Shown: positions 44,324-53,495 of the stretch, piece by piece
Numbering within the stretch: the first letter of the stretch is position 1
Layout: each line of letters starts with the position of its first letter
Assembly: GCA_016699615.1 (NCBI GenBank)
Contig: CP064984.1
Location: 1,894,001 to 1,958,000 of the forward strand
Direction of reading: 5' to 3'
DNA from: Sphingobacteriales bacterium
GTDB taxonomy: Bacteria; Bacteroidota; Bacteroidia; Chitinophagales; JADIYW01
Length of the DNA stretch: 64,000 nt
The notes under the pieces: model-generated
Seen by the model: only the letters and a program-made list of their open reading frames with translations
Database searches by the model: none
What the model was told of the DNA's origin: nothing
Position numbers and translations under genes: made by a program

Positions 44324-44479
44324 ATGAAAAGGACATTCCAACCATCTAATAGAAAGAGAAAAAACAAGCATGGCTTTAGAGAGCGTATGAGCACTAAAGG
44401 TGGTAGAGCTGTTATTAATGCTCGAAGAAGAAAAGGCAGAAAAAAACTTTCTGTATCTGACGAAATGAGAGGTAAATAA
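44324..44479 (+). CDS. rpmH: 50S ribosomal protein L34
   Basis: 51 residues: MKRTFQPSNRKRKNKHGF followed by RERMSTKGGRAVINARRRKGRKKLSVSD. This is unmistakable L34 (MKRTFQPS..KR...HGFR.RM.T..GR.v...RR.KGR..L). Basic protein of the large ribosomal subunit near the peptidyl-transferase centre. Too short for many ORF callers. The antisense ORF over it is spurious. Followed within a few bases by rnpA. Confidence 0.98.
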   Translation: MKRTFQPSNRKRKNKHGFRERMSTKGGRAVINARRRKGRKKLSVSDEMRGK

Positions 44480-44484
44480 GCGCG

Positions 44485-44874
44485 ATAGCTAAGAATATAC
44501 ATACATTTAAGTCATACGAACGCCTGAAAAGTCGCAAAACTATACAGCTACTTTTCAGGCGTAAGTTATTTGTACAAAATCAATACATAAAAATATATTA
44601 TTGTACAACACTAAATAGCAATACTACATCAAAAGATATTGTAGTGCACCAATTTGCATTTTCTGTTCCAAAAAAGAATTTTTCTAGAGCTGTAGATAGA
44701 AATAGAATTAAAAGACAAATGAGAGATATTGTAAGATTGCAAAAAGATTCATTAGTATCTACTCAATCATTTGCATACTTTATTAGCTATACGCACACAC
44801 AGTTGCCAGATTTTGAACTATTGCAACAAAGTATTAGCACATTATTTCAGAAATTAAATTCAACAATAACTTAG
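44485..44874 (+). CDS. rnpA: ribonuclease P protein component, no canonical start codon
   Basis: The protein subunit that stabilises the RNA of RNase P. The frame reads HTFKSYERLKSRKTIQLLF, then VPKKNFSRAVDRNRIKRQMRD, the RNR motif, which identifies RnpA. It is open from the TAA at 44473, and before the in-frame GTG at 44644 (too late, it would lose the N-terminal fold) there is no ATG, GTG or TTG; ATA at 44476 (ATAA overlapping the rpmH stop) or 44485 are the closest start-like codons. I give 44485 as a tentative start. A 13-bp perfect hairpin lies in the first codons. Confidence 0.85.
   Translation: MAKNIHTFKSYERLKSRKTIQLLFRRKLFVQNQYIKIYYCTTLNSNTTSKDIVVHQFAFSVPKKNFSRAVDRNRIKRQMRDIVRLQKDSLVSTQSFAYFISYTHTQLPDFELLQQSISTLFQKLNSTIT
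44520..44562 (+). repeat. 13-bp perfect inverted repeat in the rnpA 5' coding region
   Basis: ACGCCTGAAAAGT (44520-44532) and ACTTTTCAGGCGT (44550-44562), loop 17 bases, no T run after it. GC-richer than its surroundings, hence a stable RNA stem just downstream of the presumed translation start. Confidence 0.8.
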
Positions 44875-44875
44875 A

Positions 44876-45019
44876 TTACCTAATTTCTAAGTCATTCTCT
44901 GAATAAGAATCTGGTTCTGCTTTAGGTGGTGTTTTTAATACTTTTACAAATAATCCTAAAGTAATAATGAATATAATGCTTTGTGTTATAATCATCATGA
45001 TAAGTGCTGAGTTACTCAT
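44876..45019 (-). CDS. MetS-like small subunit of an NSS transporter
   Basis: 47 residues: MSNSALIMMIITQSIIFIITLGLFVKVLKTPPKAEPDSYSENDLEIR. One helix and a short acidic tail, as in the small MetS partner of the methionine/alanine transporter MetPS of Corynebacterium. Its ATG overlaps the TGA of the transporter gene (ATGA). Not listed by callers because of length. Likely needed for the function or assembly of the large subunit. Confidence 0.8.
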   Translation of the reverse strand: MSNSALIMMIITQSIIFIITLGLFVKVLKTPPKAEPDSYSENDLEIR

Positions 45020-46593
45020 ATTATTTGCGATTTAAGATTGTTACGTTTTTTACTTGCTTTATATACTAAAAAAGAAATTCCTAAGAATAATGATATTAAC
45101 AGTATTCTTGAACCAGTCATATACATCATCTGAGATTTTAATTCTGATATGATGCTTGCATCTGTAGCTACGCTTAATTGCTCTTTGATATCAGAAAATA
45201 CAATTTTATTATACATTTCTGGAATATTACTTGCAAATATTAGTATCAACAAAACTGGTGTTACGAATAACATAATGTATTTAAAAACGATTGGAATTTT
45301 TATATCTGCGCCTATGTTTATTTCCTTCCATGCATTGTTGATGCCAAATACCCAAACAAATAATATAGTTTCTAATAAGGCAAAAACAAATAGACTGACA
45401 TCGCCTGCCCAATAATCATATTCATCAAATACACCATGGTTGAAGAATAAAATAGTAGGTAAGCCAAGTATGAATATGATTAGACCGAAACCAATTGCGG
45501 CTTTCTTTTTTGAGAAATTAAATTCATCTTCTAAAAAAGAAACACATGGTGTACCCATTGCCAATGATGAAGTAATGCCTGCGAAGAAAAGTAGACCAAA
45601 CCACATAACACCTGCAATTGCACCTAAAACTACGCCCCATTTTGTAAATAAAAATGGAAGTGTTTTAAAGCCTAAGCCTAAGCCACCTGATTGTACTAAT
45701 TCTACAACTCTATCTATACCTAAGTAACCAACACTAATTGGAATAATGATAGATGCACCTAATAATACTTCTACGAATTCATTCATCCAGCCTGCGCTTA
45801 ATGCATTTAAAGCAATATCATCTTTGCTACGTACATAAGATGCATAACATTGAATAGAACCCATGCCTACTGAAAGTGTAAAGAATATTTGTCCAGCTGC
45901 TGCTAGCCAAACTTTTGGACTCCAAATTGTAGAATAATCTGGTGTCCATAAGAAATTTAAGCCTACTGTGCCATCATTTATTGCACCTTTTGTGCCTGCT
46001 TGCAATGTGATACCTTGTATGGCTAATAATATTCCAAAAATTATTAATAATGGCATGCCAACTTTGGCTACTTTCTCTACACCACCACTTAAGCCTTTAC
46101 TTAAAATATAAGTGTTGAGTGTTAAGCATATTAGCCAAGATGTAATTGGAACTACTGGATTTTTTAGACTTACATAATCGCCAAAAAATGTGGCTACTTG
46201 GTCTGCTGATTGTCCATTAAATGTGCCTGTAATGGAATTGAAAACATAGGTTATCGTCCAAGATTCCATGTAACAGTAGTATGATGCAATGCTTATATTG
46301 CAAAATAAACCAAATACACCTACATATTTCCAAACTGCTTTTTTTGATACGCTATCAAATATAAATGGTGTGCTGTGGTTGCCATATCTGCCTCCGTATC
46401 TTCCTAAGCCCCATTCTACAAAAAGTAGTGGTATGCCTAATAATAGGAAGCATGTTAAATATGGTATAATAAATGCGCCACCACCATTTTGTAATGCTTT
46501 TACTGGAAACCTAAGAAAATTACCAAACCCAACAGCATTTCCTGCCATTGCCAAAATTAGTCCTACTCGCGAACCCCATGAATCTTTTGCCAT
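45016..46593 (-). CDS. sodium-dependent NSS (SNF) family transporter
   Basis: 525 residues with 12 helices. GSRVGLILAMAGNAVGFGNFLRFP is the Na+/substrate-binding motif of helix 1, PFLFTKWGVVLGAIAGVMWFGLLFFAGITSSLA the helix 8 region. Homologues carry amino acids; because of the adjacent MetS-like small subunit this is likely of the methionine/alanine MetP type. Confidence 0.92.
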   Translation of the reverse strand: MAKDSWGSRVGLILAMAGNAVGFGNFLRFPVKALQNGGGAFIIPYLTCFLLLGIPLLFVEWGLGRYGGRYGNHSTPFIFDSVSKKAVWKYVGVFGLFCNISIASYYCYMESWTITYVFNSITGTFNGQSADQVATFFGDYVSLKNPVVPITSWLICLTLNTYILSKGLSGGVEKVAKVGMPLLIIFGILLAIQGITLQAGTKGAINDGTVGLNFLWTPDYSTIWSPKVWLAAAGQIFFTLSVGMGSIQCYASYVRSKDDIALNALSAGWMNEFVEVLLGASIIIPISVGYLGIDRVVELVQSGGLGLGFKTLPFLFTKWGVVLGAIAGVMWFGLLFFAGITSSLAMGTPCVSFLEDEFNFSKKKAAIGFGLIIFILGLPTILFFNHGVFDEYDYWAGDVSLFVFALLETILFVWVFGINNAWKEINIGADIKIPIVFKYIMLFVTPVLLILIFASNIPEMYNKIVFSDIKEQLSVATDASIISELKSQMMYMTGSRILLISLFLGISFLVYKASKKRNNLKSQII

Positions 46594-46660
46594 AGATTGT
46601 ATTTTTGTAAGTAAAATACAATTTTTTATTGAATAGAATAATTATTGAGTTAATTTTTTA

Positions 46661-47110
46661 TTAACCTAGTAGAGATTTTACTACAGCAGAGATTCTACCA
46701 CCTTCAGCTTTTCCTTGTAATTGTTTGGATGCCAAGCCCATTACTTTTCCCATTTCTTTGATAGATGTAACACCCGATTCTGTGATAATTTGCTGTATAG
46801 CTTGTGTTAGCTCTTCATCAGAAAGTTGTGCTGGAAGATATGCTTGTAAAATATCCATTTCTTCTTTTTCTTTAGCAGCAAGCTCTGCTCTATTTTCTTT
46901 GGAAAAAATATCGAATGATTCTTTACGTTGATTGAATAGCTTTTGTATTACTTTTAATTCTTGCTCTGGTGTAATGATTCCACCACTTCCTTTCTCAGTT
47001 TTTGCTAATAGGAATGCAGATTTTATTGCACGAAGTGTGCGTAGTTTTGCTTCATTTTTCTGAAGCATTGCTTCTTTTATTTCGTTGTTTAGGTTACTAT
47101 CTAAGCTCAT
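46661..47110 (-). CDS. GatB/YqeY domain protein
   Basis: 149 residues from ATG 47110 (MSLDSNLNNEIKEAM). YqeY fold: helical N-terminus (KNEAKLRTLRAIKSAFLLAK) and C-terminal domain (GVTSIKEMGKVMGLASKQLQGKAEGGRISAVVKSLL), as in the tail domain of GatB. Function outside GatCAB is unclear. Codons upstream to 47143 overlap the terminator hairpin and are rejected. Confidence 0.93.
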   Translation of the reverse strand: MSLDSNLNNEIKEAMLQKNEAKLRTLRAIKSAFLLAKTEKGSGGIITPEQELKVIQKLFNQRKESFDIFSKENRAELAAKEKEEMDILQAYLPAQLSDEELTQAIQQIITESGVTSIKEMGKVMGLASKQLQGKAEGGRISAVVKSLLG

Positions 47111-47135
47111 AATATGTGTTTTAGTGTTTTGCAAA

Positions 47136-47178
47136 AATAACAATTCCGATTATAAATTTACTCTATAATCGGAATTGC
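47136..47178 (-). terminator. terminator after the voltage-sensor-like gene
   Basis: Perfect 14-bp stem CAATTCCGATTATA (47141-47154) / TATAATCGGAATTG (47164-47177), loop nine bases, with TTATTTTTG on the minus-strand 3' side. Separates 47278-48312 from yqeY. Confidence 0.85.
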
Positions 47179-47277
47179 GTATTTTAAACCAACCAAATGA
47201 AAAAATATTGTACTTGCTACTTTATTTTCTTAATGATTAGGTAACAATTTTCATGCCAAATATTTTATTTTCATAAA

Positions 47278-48312
47278 TTATTTTGATTTTTTCCAATCTT
47301 TTTCTGTTACTCTTTCTTTTATGATATCTATACTTTCAATTATCATATTCATTATCAATTGATTGGTTATGTTTTGTTGTTCTGTGTGGTCTACAATGGT
47401 GTCTAAAACATTATCTGTAATTTGTTTTATGGTGTCTTTGCTTTTTGGACTTGCTATATCTAATGCAATTTTATCTATTACATTAAATGTAACATCACTT
47501 ACTGCACTGTCAAGCATTTTTTGGAATACTTTACCTAATCCTGGTAAATAACGTAAAGTATCTATTTCTTTGTTTTCTTGTAATGCTTCTACCACTTTTC
47601 CATCTAAGTAGGCTCTAAATTCTTCTCTATGTTGTTTGTAAACAATATCTACAGTAGTATTTATTGTTTTGGCAAGAAATTCTATTAATACATCTTCTTT
47701 ATTTTTAATAACTTCATCAATTATTCTTTCAGATAATGGTATGCCTTTTGACAACTCAACTTGTACCATAGATAATGAATTATTTATTACATTGTCTGAT
47801 ATCTCTTCAACAAGAACAGCTCTGAATCTTTTGTAATAGGCATATATTTTCATTTTTCTAACATCTATTACTCCAATTTTCTGAAGCTTAATAATCATTC
47901 CTATAATTCTGAATAATCTAAAGAATTTGAATATGCCTTTCATTGGTATTAGTCCAAATACATCGTACCAATGTATGAATGGATAAAACCACCACAAGTC
48001 ATATTTTTTTTGTTTTATTGCTCTTCCCCATCTAAATAAAAACTCTATGAGAAAAATAACAACGAAAACTAAATCCCAATTGGCAAAATATGGATGTACT
48101 TTGAGTTTGTACCACATGAAAAATGTTGGACTGATGAACTCAATTGCTGATTGGAAGAATGGATATTGAAAAAACCAATCGAAACCAAAGAAGATGAGGT
48201 TTTGTATAACTAACCATATCATAAACACATCTAACCAAAATAATCCTAATCTGTCTGAGCTACTTAGTTTTTCTAAGTCTATTTTAAATACTTGTTTTAT
48301 CTTCTTAAACAT
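47278..48312 (-). CDS. voltage-sensor-like membrane protein without visible pore
   Basis: 344 residues. N-terminal half: four hydrophobic segments (VFMIWLVIQNLIFFGFDWFF, PTFFMWYKLKV, WDLVFVVIFLIEFLFRWGRAI and KGIFKFFRLFRIIGMIIKL). The last is a helix with positive residues spaced like an S4 voltage sensor (K..K..R..R....K). No P-loop or selectivity filter follows; instead, a 200-residue cytoplasmic amphipathic domain (VRKMKIYAYYKRFRAVLVEEISD onwards). WWFYPFIHWYDVFGLIP is strongly conserved-looking. Likely a voltage-sensing domain protein of unknown output. Confidence 0.7.
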   Translation of the reverse strand: MFKKIKQVFKIDLEKLSSSDRLGLFWLDVFMIWLVIQNLIFFGFDWFFQYPFFQSAIEFISPTFFMWYKLKVHPYFANWDLVFVVIFLIEFLFRWGRAIKQKKYDLWWFYPFIHWYDVFGLIPMKGIFKFFRLFRIIGMIIKLQKIGVIDVRKMKIYAYYKRFRAVLVEEISDNVINNSLSMVQVELSKGIPLSERIIDEVIKNKEDVLIEFLAKTINTTVDIVYKQHREEFRAYLDGKVVEALQENKEIDTLRYLPGLGKVFQKMLDSAVSDVTFNVIDKIALDIASPKSKDTIKQITDNVLDTIVDHTEQQNITNQLIMNMIIESIDIIKERVTEKDWKKSK

Positions 48313-48361
48313 CGCTTTGTTTTATATTTAACAAGATAGTAAGATATTTATAAACGTAAAT

Positions 48362-48391
48362 AAAAAAGTCTGCCAAAATTGACAGACTTTT
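48362..48391 (-). terminator. terminator of gltB
   Basis: Minus-strand stem AAAGTCTG/CAGACTTT (plus 48365-48372, 48383-48390) extended by CA/TG across a mismatch, T run on the minus 3' side. About 28 bases after the gltB stop. Confidence 0.8.
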
Positions 48392-48418
48392 AGATATGTA
48401 GAATCGTGTTTTTTGAAA

Positions 48419-51400
48419 CTATATTTTCACACCGAAAGATTCTTTTTTTCTTTCTGCAAGAACTCTTTTATAATCTATTGGCATTACTTTTACAAATTGT
48501 TTTTGTGTAATTTCCCAATTGTCTAAAATATTTTTTGCTAAACTACTGTTGCAATATTCTTGATGGTTACTTATCAAGCCTTTTAATGTATCTAAATCGT
48601 CTTGTTCTAAACTTTCTAGTTCTATCATTTCTTTGTTTACATTTTTTTCAAATGTTTGGTTAGCATCAAATACATAAGCAATACCACCACTCATTCCTGC
48701 TGCAAAGTTTCTGCCTGTTTCACCTAATATTACAGCAATGCCACCAGTCATGTACTCACAACCATGGTCGCCAATTCCTTCAACTACTGTAATAGCACCA
48801 GAATTTCTTACACAGAATCTTTCTCCAGCCATTCCATTAATATATGCTTCGCCATTGGTAGCACCATAAAATGCTACGTTTCCAATAATAATATTTTCAG
48901 ATGCTTTAAAAGTTGCTTTTGATGATGGATAAACTACTAATTTTCCACCAGATAATCCTTTTCCAAAATAGTCATTAGCTTCGCCTTCTAATTCAAAGAA
49001 TACACCTGGTGCCAAAAATGCACCAAAACTTTGTCCTGCACTTCCAATAAATTTATTATGTATTGTTTTGCTAGGTAATCCTGATCCTTTGTGTAATTTT
49101 GAAATTTCATAAGATAACATTGCACCTACTGTTCTATCAGTATTGATGATTGGAAACTCAGCATATACTGGTTTTTTATCATTTAATGCATCTTTAGCAA
49201 CTTTAATTAATTCATGGTCTAAAATTGGATCGTCTTTTGGATGTAATTGTTTTGTTTGTTTATATAATCCAACGGTTTCGTCTGCAACTTCTTTGTGTAA
49301 TATTGGTTCTACAGTAAGGTTTTTGTATTTCCAATGTTCAATTCCATCTCTTCTTTTTAGCATTTGAGCTTGTCCTACCATTTCATTTACTGTTCTATAG
49401 CCTAACTCAGCCATAATTTCTCTTAATTCTTGTGCTAAGAATGTAAAGTAATTAACGACATGTTGTGGATCTCCAGTAAATCTTTCTCTCAAAATTGGAT
49501 CTTGAGTAGCAACACCAACAGGACATGTATTTAGGTGGCATTTACGCATCATGATGCAACCCATGACAACTAATGCAGCAGTTGCAATGCCCCATTCTTC
49601 TGCACCTAATAAAGTTGCAATTGCAATATCTCTACCTGTACGCATTTGCCCATCTGTTTGTAATGTAACTCTGCTTCTTAAATTATTTTTTACTAGTGTT
49701 TGATGTGCTTCAGCCAAACCAAGTTCCCATGGTAATCCAGCATGTTTAATTGATGAAATTGGAGATGCTCCTGTTCCCCCATCATATCCTGAAACAAGAA
49801 TAACATCTGATTTTGCTTTTGCTACACCAGCTGCAACTGTTCCTACACCAGCTTCTGCAACAAGTTTTACACTTATTCGTGCATTTGGATTTGCATTTTT
49901 TAAATCATAGATTAATTGTGCTAAGTCTTCGATTGAATATATGTCGTGATGTGGTGGTGGTGATATTAATCCAACGCCTGGTGTTGAGTGTCTTACTCTT
50001 CCAATCCAATCATCTACTTTGTGTCCAGGTAGCTGTCCACCTTCACCTGGTTTTGCTCCTTGAGCCATTTTTATTTGTAATTCATCAGCATTAGCTAAGT
50101 AATATGATGTAACACCAAATCTGCCTGATGCAACTTGTTTTATTGCAGAACGTTCCCAATCGCCATTTGCTTTTGGTTCAAATCTTATTTCATCTTCTCC
50201 ACCTTCTCCACTGTTTGATTTTGCACCCATTCTATTCATAGCTATAGCTAATGTAGAGTGTGCTTCGTATGATATTGAGCCAAATGACATTGCGCCTGAT
50301 GCAAATCTTTTTAGAATATTCTCAACTGGTTCTACTTCATCAATTGAAATTGGTGCTGCTTTTGAATAATCGAAATCAAATAAACTTCTTACAGTGATTG
50401 CTTTTTCTGTTTGATTGTTAATTTGTGATGTGTAATTCTTGAATAATTTATAATCATTCTTTTTGGTAGAATGTTGTAGTAAATGTATTGAATCTGGATT
50501 GAATAAATGTGTTTCGCCTCTTCTTTTCCATTGATATTGTCCACCTACTTCTAATCTTGCATTTGGTGCTTCTTTGTCTGGAAATGCTAAAGAGTGTTTT
50601 TTTAATGCTTCTTTAGCTATTTCATCAAATCCCATTCCACCAATTCTAGATACAGTGCCATTAAAACATTTTTCAACTACATGTTTGTTTAACCCTACAA
50701 TCTCAAATATCTGAGAACCATGATATGATTGATAGGTTGAAATACCCATTTTAGAAAATATTTTTAGCAATCCATTACTAGCCGCTTTTATATAGTTTTC
50801 TACTAGTTTTTTATCTGTGATATTTAAACTTTTTAGTGTTTCTTTATTTAAATCTATAATTGTTTCGTAAGCTAAATATGGATTTATTGATGATGCACCA
50901 AAGCCAATATGTGTTGCAAAATGGTGTACTTCTCTTATATCTCCACTTTCTACAACAAGTGAGCAATCTATTCTTGTTTTTGTTCTTATTAAATGATGAT
51001 GCACAGCACCTACTGCAAGTAGTGATGGAATTGGTGCATTATCTTTATCTACACCTTTGTCTGATAGTATTAAAATATTATTTCCATTGGCTACAGCTTC
51101 TTCTGCTTCGATACAAATTCTTTCTATTGCTCTTTCTAGGCTACCTGCTTTTCCATTTGCTGGAAATAAACAGTGTATAGTTATGATTTTAAAATCTGGG
51201 TGTTTGATATACCTTAGTTTAGCTATATCATCATTAGTAAGAATAGGTTGTTTGATATGGATTTGCTTGCAATGATCTTCTGAGGTAGTTAGCAAACTAC
51301 TAGCTCCACCAAGTGTAGTAAATGTACTCATTACCAATCTTTCTCTAATTGGATCGATAGGTGGATTTGTTACCTGTGCAAATAATTGTTTGAAATAATT

Positions 51401-52954
51401 TGAAATATTTTGACATTGATCAGAAAGTACAGCTAATGGTGTGTCTGTACCCATAGAGCCAATTGGTTCGTATGCTGTAGTTGCCATCGGTTCTAAAATA
51501 ACTCTTAAATCTTCTGAAGTATAACCAAATGCTAATTGTTGCTCAAGTAATTCTTTTTTGCTAAGTCTAATTTCTTCTTTGGTAGATTTAGGTAAGTCTT
51601 GAAAAGTAATTTTATGCTTGTTTAGCCATTCTCTGTATGGATATTCTGAACAGATTTTTTTCTTTAGTTCTGTATCTTCTATGATTCTACCTTCTTCCAT
51701 GTTTATAATAAACATTTTTCCAGGTTGTAATCTTCCTTTTTGTACAACTAATTCTTCTTCTGTTGGTAATGCACCAGCTTCTGATGACATAACTACTCTT
51801 CCATCGTTGTAGACAACATACCTTGATGGTCTTAGACCATTTCTGTCTAAGGTAGCACCAATGATTTTTCCATCAGTAAAACAAACAGACGCTGGGCCAT
51901 CCCAAGGCTCCATTATACAATCATGGAATTCGTAGAATGCTTTTTTCCAGTCTTCCATTTGTTCATTATCTTGCCATGCTTCTGGTATAAGCATCATAAT
52001 AACATGTGGCAATGAACGCCCAGCTAAGTATAATAGTTCTACAACATTATCTAAAGATGCTGAATCTGACTGATCTTGATAGCAAATTGGCATAAACATA
52101 TCAATCTCTTCATGAGTAAACACATCACACTCTAATAAGTGCTCACGTGTACGCATCCAATTTAGATTTCCTCTTAGTGTATTAATTTCACCATTGTGTG
52201 CTATAAACCTAAAAGGTTGTGCTAATCTCCATTTTGGAAATGTGTTTGTAGAAAATCTAGAGTGTACAATTGCTGTAGCTGACTCCATCGTTTCGTCAGA
52301 TAATTCTACATAGTATTCTCTTACTTGATATGTTGTAAGCTGACCTTTGTAGATAACTGACCTGCAAGATAAATGTGTGTAGTAGAAATGGTCTTTTCCT
52401 TCTAGAATATGATTGATTTCTCTTACAGTATGCGCGCGTAGAACATATAGTTTTCGTTCTAGTTCAATATCTTCTTTAAAATCGAAATTTGGTTTGATGA
52501 AAATTTGTTCAATATATGGTTCAACTGCTAATGCAGAAGGTCCAATTGTGCTGTTATTTGTTTCAACTTTTCGATAACCTAAGATTGTAAAGTTTAACTT
52601 TTTTGCTGATTTTTCTATGTATTCTTTACAAAACGTCCTTTTTTCTTCATTTTTTGGAAAGAAGATTAATCCCGTTCCGTATTGACCAAATTCTGGTAAA
52701 TCTATATTTATTTTTTTTGCCTCTTTCTTATAAAATTCATGCGGAATTTGCATTAATATACCAGCACCATCGCCAGTATTTATTTCTGAGCCAACAGCAC
52801 CACGATGCTCCATATTTTCTAGCATTGTAAGCGCATCTTGTATCGTTCGATGTGATTTTTGTCCATTCATGTGAGCTACAAATCCAATGCCGCATGCATC
52901 TTTCTCAAACTCTGGTCTGTAAAGACCATCGTAATTTTCGTTATAATTAGTCAT
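48419..52954 (-). CDS. gltB: glutamate synthase, large subunit
   Basis: 1511 residues. GOGAT alpha subunit: transfers the amide of glutamine to 2-oxoglutarate. Cys21 in KDACGIGFVAHM is the amidotransferase nucleophile after a short propeptide; central domain and FMN-binding TIM barrel (RFASGAMSFGSISYEAHSTLAIAMNRMGAKSNSGEGGED, GGQLPGHKVDDWIG, HLNTCPVGVATQDP with the Cys ligands of a 3Fe-4S centre) follow; the beta-helix domain ends the chain. gltD is not adjacent: after its end lies a terminator and an unrelated gene. Confidence 0.97.
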   Translation of the reverse strand: MTNYNENYDGLYRPEFEKDACGIGFVAHMNGQKSHRTIQDALTMLENMEHRGAVGSEINTGDGAGILMQIPHEFYKKEAKKINIDLPEFGQYGTGLIFFPKNEEKRTFCKEYIEKSAKKLNFTILGYRKVETNNSTIGPSALAVEPYIEQIFIKPNFDFKEDIELERKLYVLRAHTVREINHILEGKDHFYYTHLSCRSVIYKGQLTTYQVREYYVELSDETMESATAIVHSRFSTNTFPKWRLAQPFRFIAHNGEINTLRGNLNWMRTREHLLECDVFTHEEIDMFMPICYQDQSDSASLDNVVELLYLAGRSLPHVIMMLIPEAWQDNEQMEDWKKAFYEFHDCIMEPWDGPASVCFTDGKIIGATLDRNGLRPSRYVVYNDGRVVMSSEAGALPTEEELVVQKGRLQPGKMFIINMEEGRIIEDTELKKKICSEYPYREWLNKHKITFQDLPKSTKEEIRLSKKELLEQQLAFGYTSEDLRVILEPMATTAYEPIGSMGTDTPLAVLSDQCQNISNYFKQLFAQVTNPPIDPIRERLVMSTFTTLGGASSLLTTSEDHCKQIHIKQPILTNDDIAKLRYIKHPDFKIITIHCLFPANGKAGSLERAIERICIEAEEAVANGNNILILSDKGVDKDNAPIPSLLAVGAVHHHLIRTKTRIDCSLVVESGDIREVHHFATHIGFGASSINPYLAYETIIDLNKETLKSLNITDKKLVENYIKAASNGLLKIFSKMGISTYQSYHGSQIFEIVGLNKHVVEKCFNGTVSRIGGMGFDEIAKEALKKHSLAFPDKEAPNARLEVGGQYQWKRRGETHLFNPDSIHLLQHSTKKNDYKLFKNYTSQINNQTEKAITVRSLFDFDYSKAAPISIDEVEPVENILKRFASGAMSFGSISYEAHSTLAIAMNRMGAKSNSGEGGEDEIRFEPKANGDWERSAIKQVASGRFGVTSYYLANADELQIKMAQGAKPGEGGQLPGHKVDDWIGRVRHSTPGVGLISPPPHHDIYSIEDLAQLIYDLKNANPNARISVKLVAEAGVGTVAAGVAKAKSDVILVSGYDGGTGASPISSIKHAGLPWELGLAEAHQTLVKNNLRSRVTLQTDGQMRTGRDIAIATLLGAEEWGIATAALVVMGCIMMRKCHLNTCPVGVATQDPILRERFTGDPQHVVNYFTFLAQELREIMAELGYRTVNEMVGQAQMLKRRDGIEHWKYKNLTVEPILHKEVADETVGLYKQTKQLHPKDDPILDHELIKVAKDALNDKKPVYAEFPIINTDRTVGAMLSYEISKLHKGSGLPSKTIHNKFIGSAGQSFGAFLAPGVFFELEGEANDYFGKGLSGGKLVVYPSSKATFKASENIIIGNVAFYGATNGEAYINGMAGERFCVRNSGAITVVEGIGDHGCEYMTGGIAVILGETGRNFAAGMSGGIAYVFDANQTFEKNVNKEMIELESLEQDDLDTLKGLISNHQEYCNSSLAKNILDNWEITQKQFVKVMPIDYKRVLAERKKESFGVKI

Positions 52955-53495
52955 TAGCTAAAAAATTTATCCTTAAAAAATAAAAGAACTGTAATATTAA
53001 CAAATATGGAGATAAATAAATATGATTATCGTTTAAGAAATTCTTATTAATTGTTTATTGTTTTTTATCCTTGCTTGTTAACGTAGGTTGTTTTAAATAC
53101 ATCATAAAGTGTATTGTGACTTTTTTTTTGATGTTAAATTTTTGAATTTTTGTATAGTATTTTTTAATTGAATTGTATGTGAAAATGTTTTTTCTATTTG
53201 ATGGAGTATTTCACCAAACTGTTTTTTTAGAAGAGATTTCTTTTAATGGCATTTTTTCTCGTTTTTGGTAACATTTTATAAATATTGCATATTTTTTCTT
53301 TTTTTGTAATTATTTAATTACTTAAATAACAAATAATCAAAATATTATAAATTATTAAAATGAAATATCTAAAGTATTTTTAATAAAATGTACGTTAAAA
53401 TTAATTTATGTTAAAAATAACTAAATAATTTTTGTTGTTTGAAAGTAAAAATTGACATAAACTTGCAAATAATTAATAATTTTAAAAATTTGCGT
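52955..53495. other. intergenic region between gltB and the porin gene
   Basis: 541 bases of very AT-rich DNA with long T runs (for instance 53122-53130 and 53279-53305). No ORF of coding character, tRNA or strong hairpin. It must hold two divergent promoters, but no exact TAnnTTTG box at a useful distance was found, so an activated, nitrogen-responsive promoter is possible. Confidence 0.5.

Noticed and set aside
44242..44502. 86-residue minus-strand ORF over rpmH
   Set aside because: Antisense shadow of ribosomal protein L34, which is unmistakable on the plus strand.
46649..46665. GTTAAT/ATTAAC hairpin overlapping the yqeY stop as terminator
   Set aside because: Six AT-rich pairs with a loop of five T, too weak to claim.
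49813..50094. Hydrophobic plus-strand ORFs inside gltB
   Set aside because: Leu/His-rich shadows of the minus-strand gltB codons.
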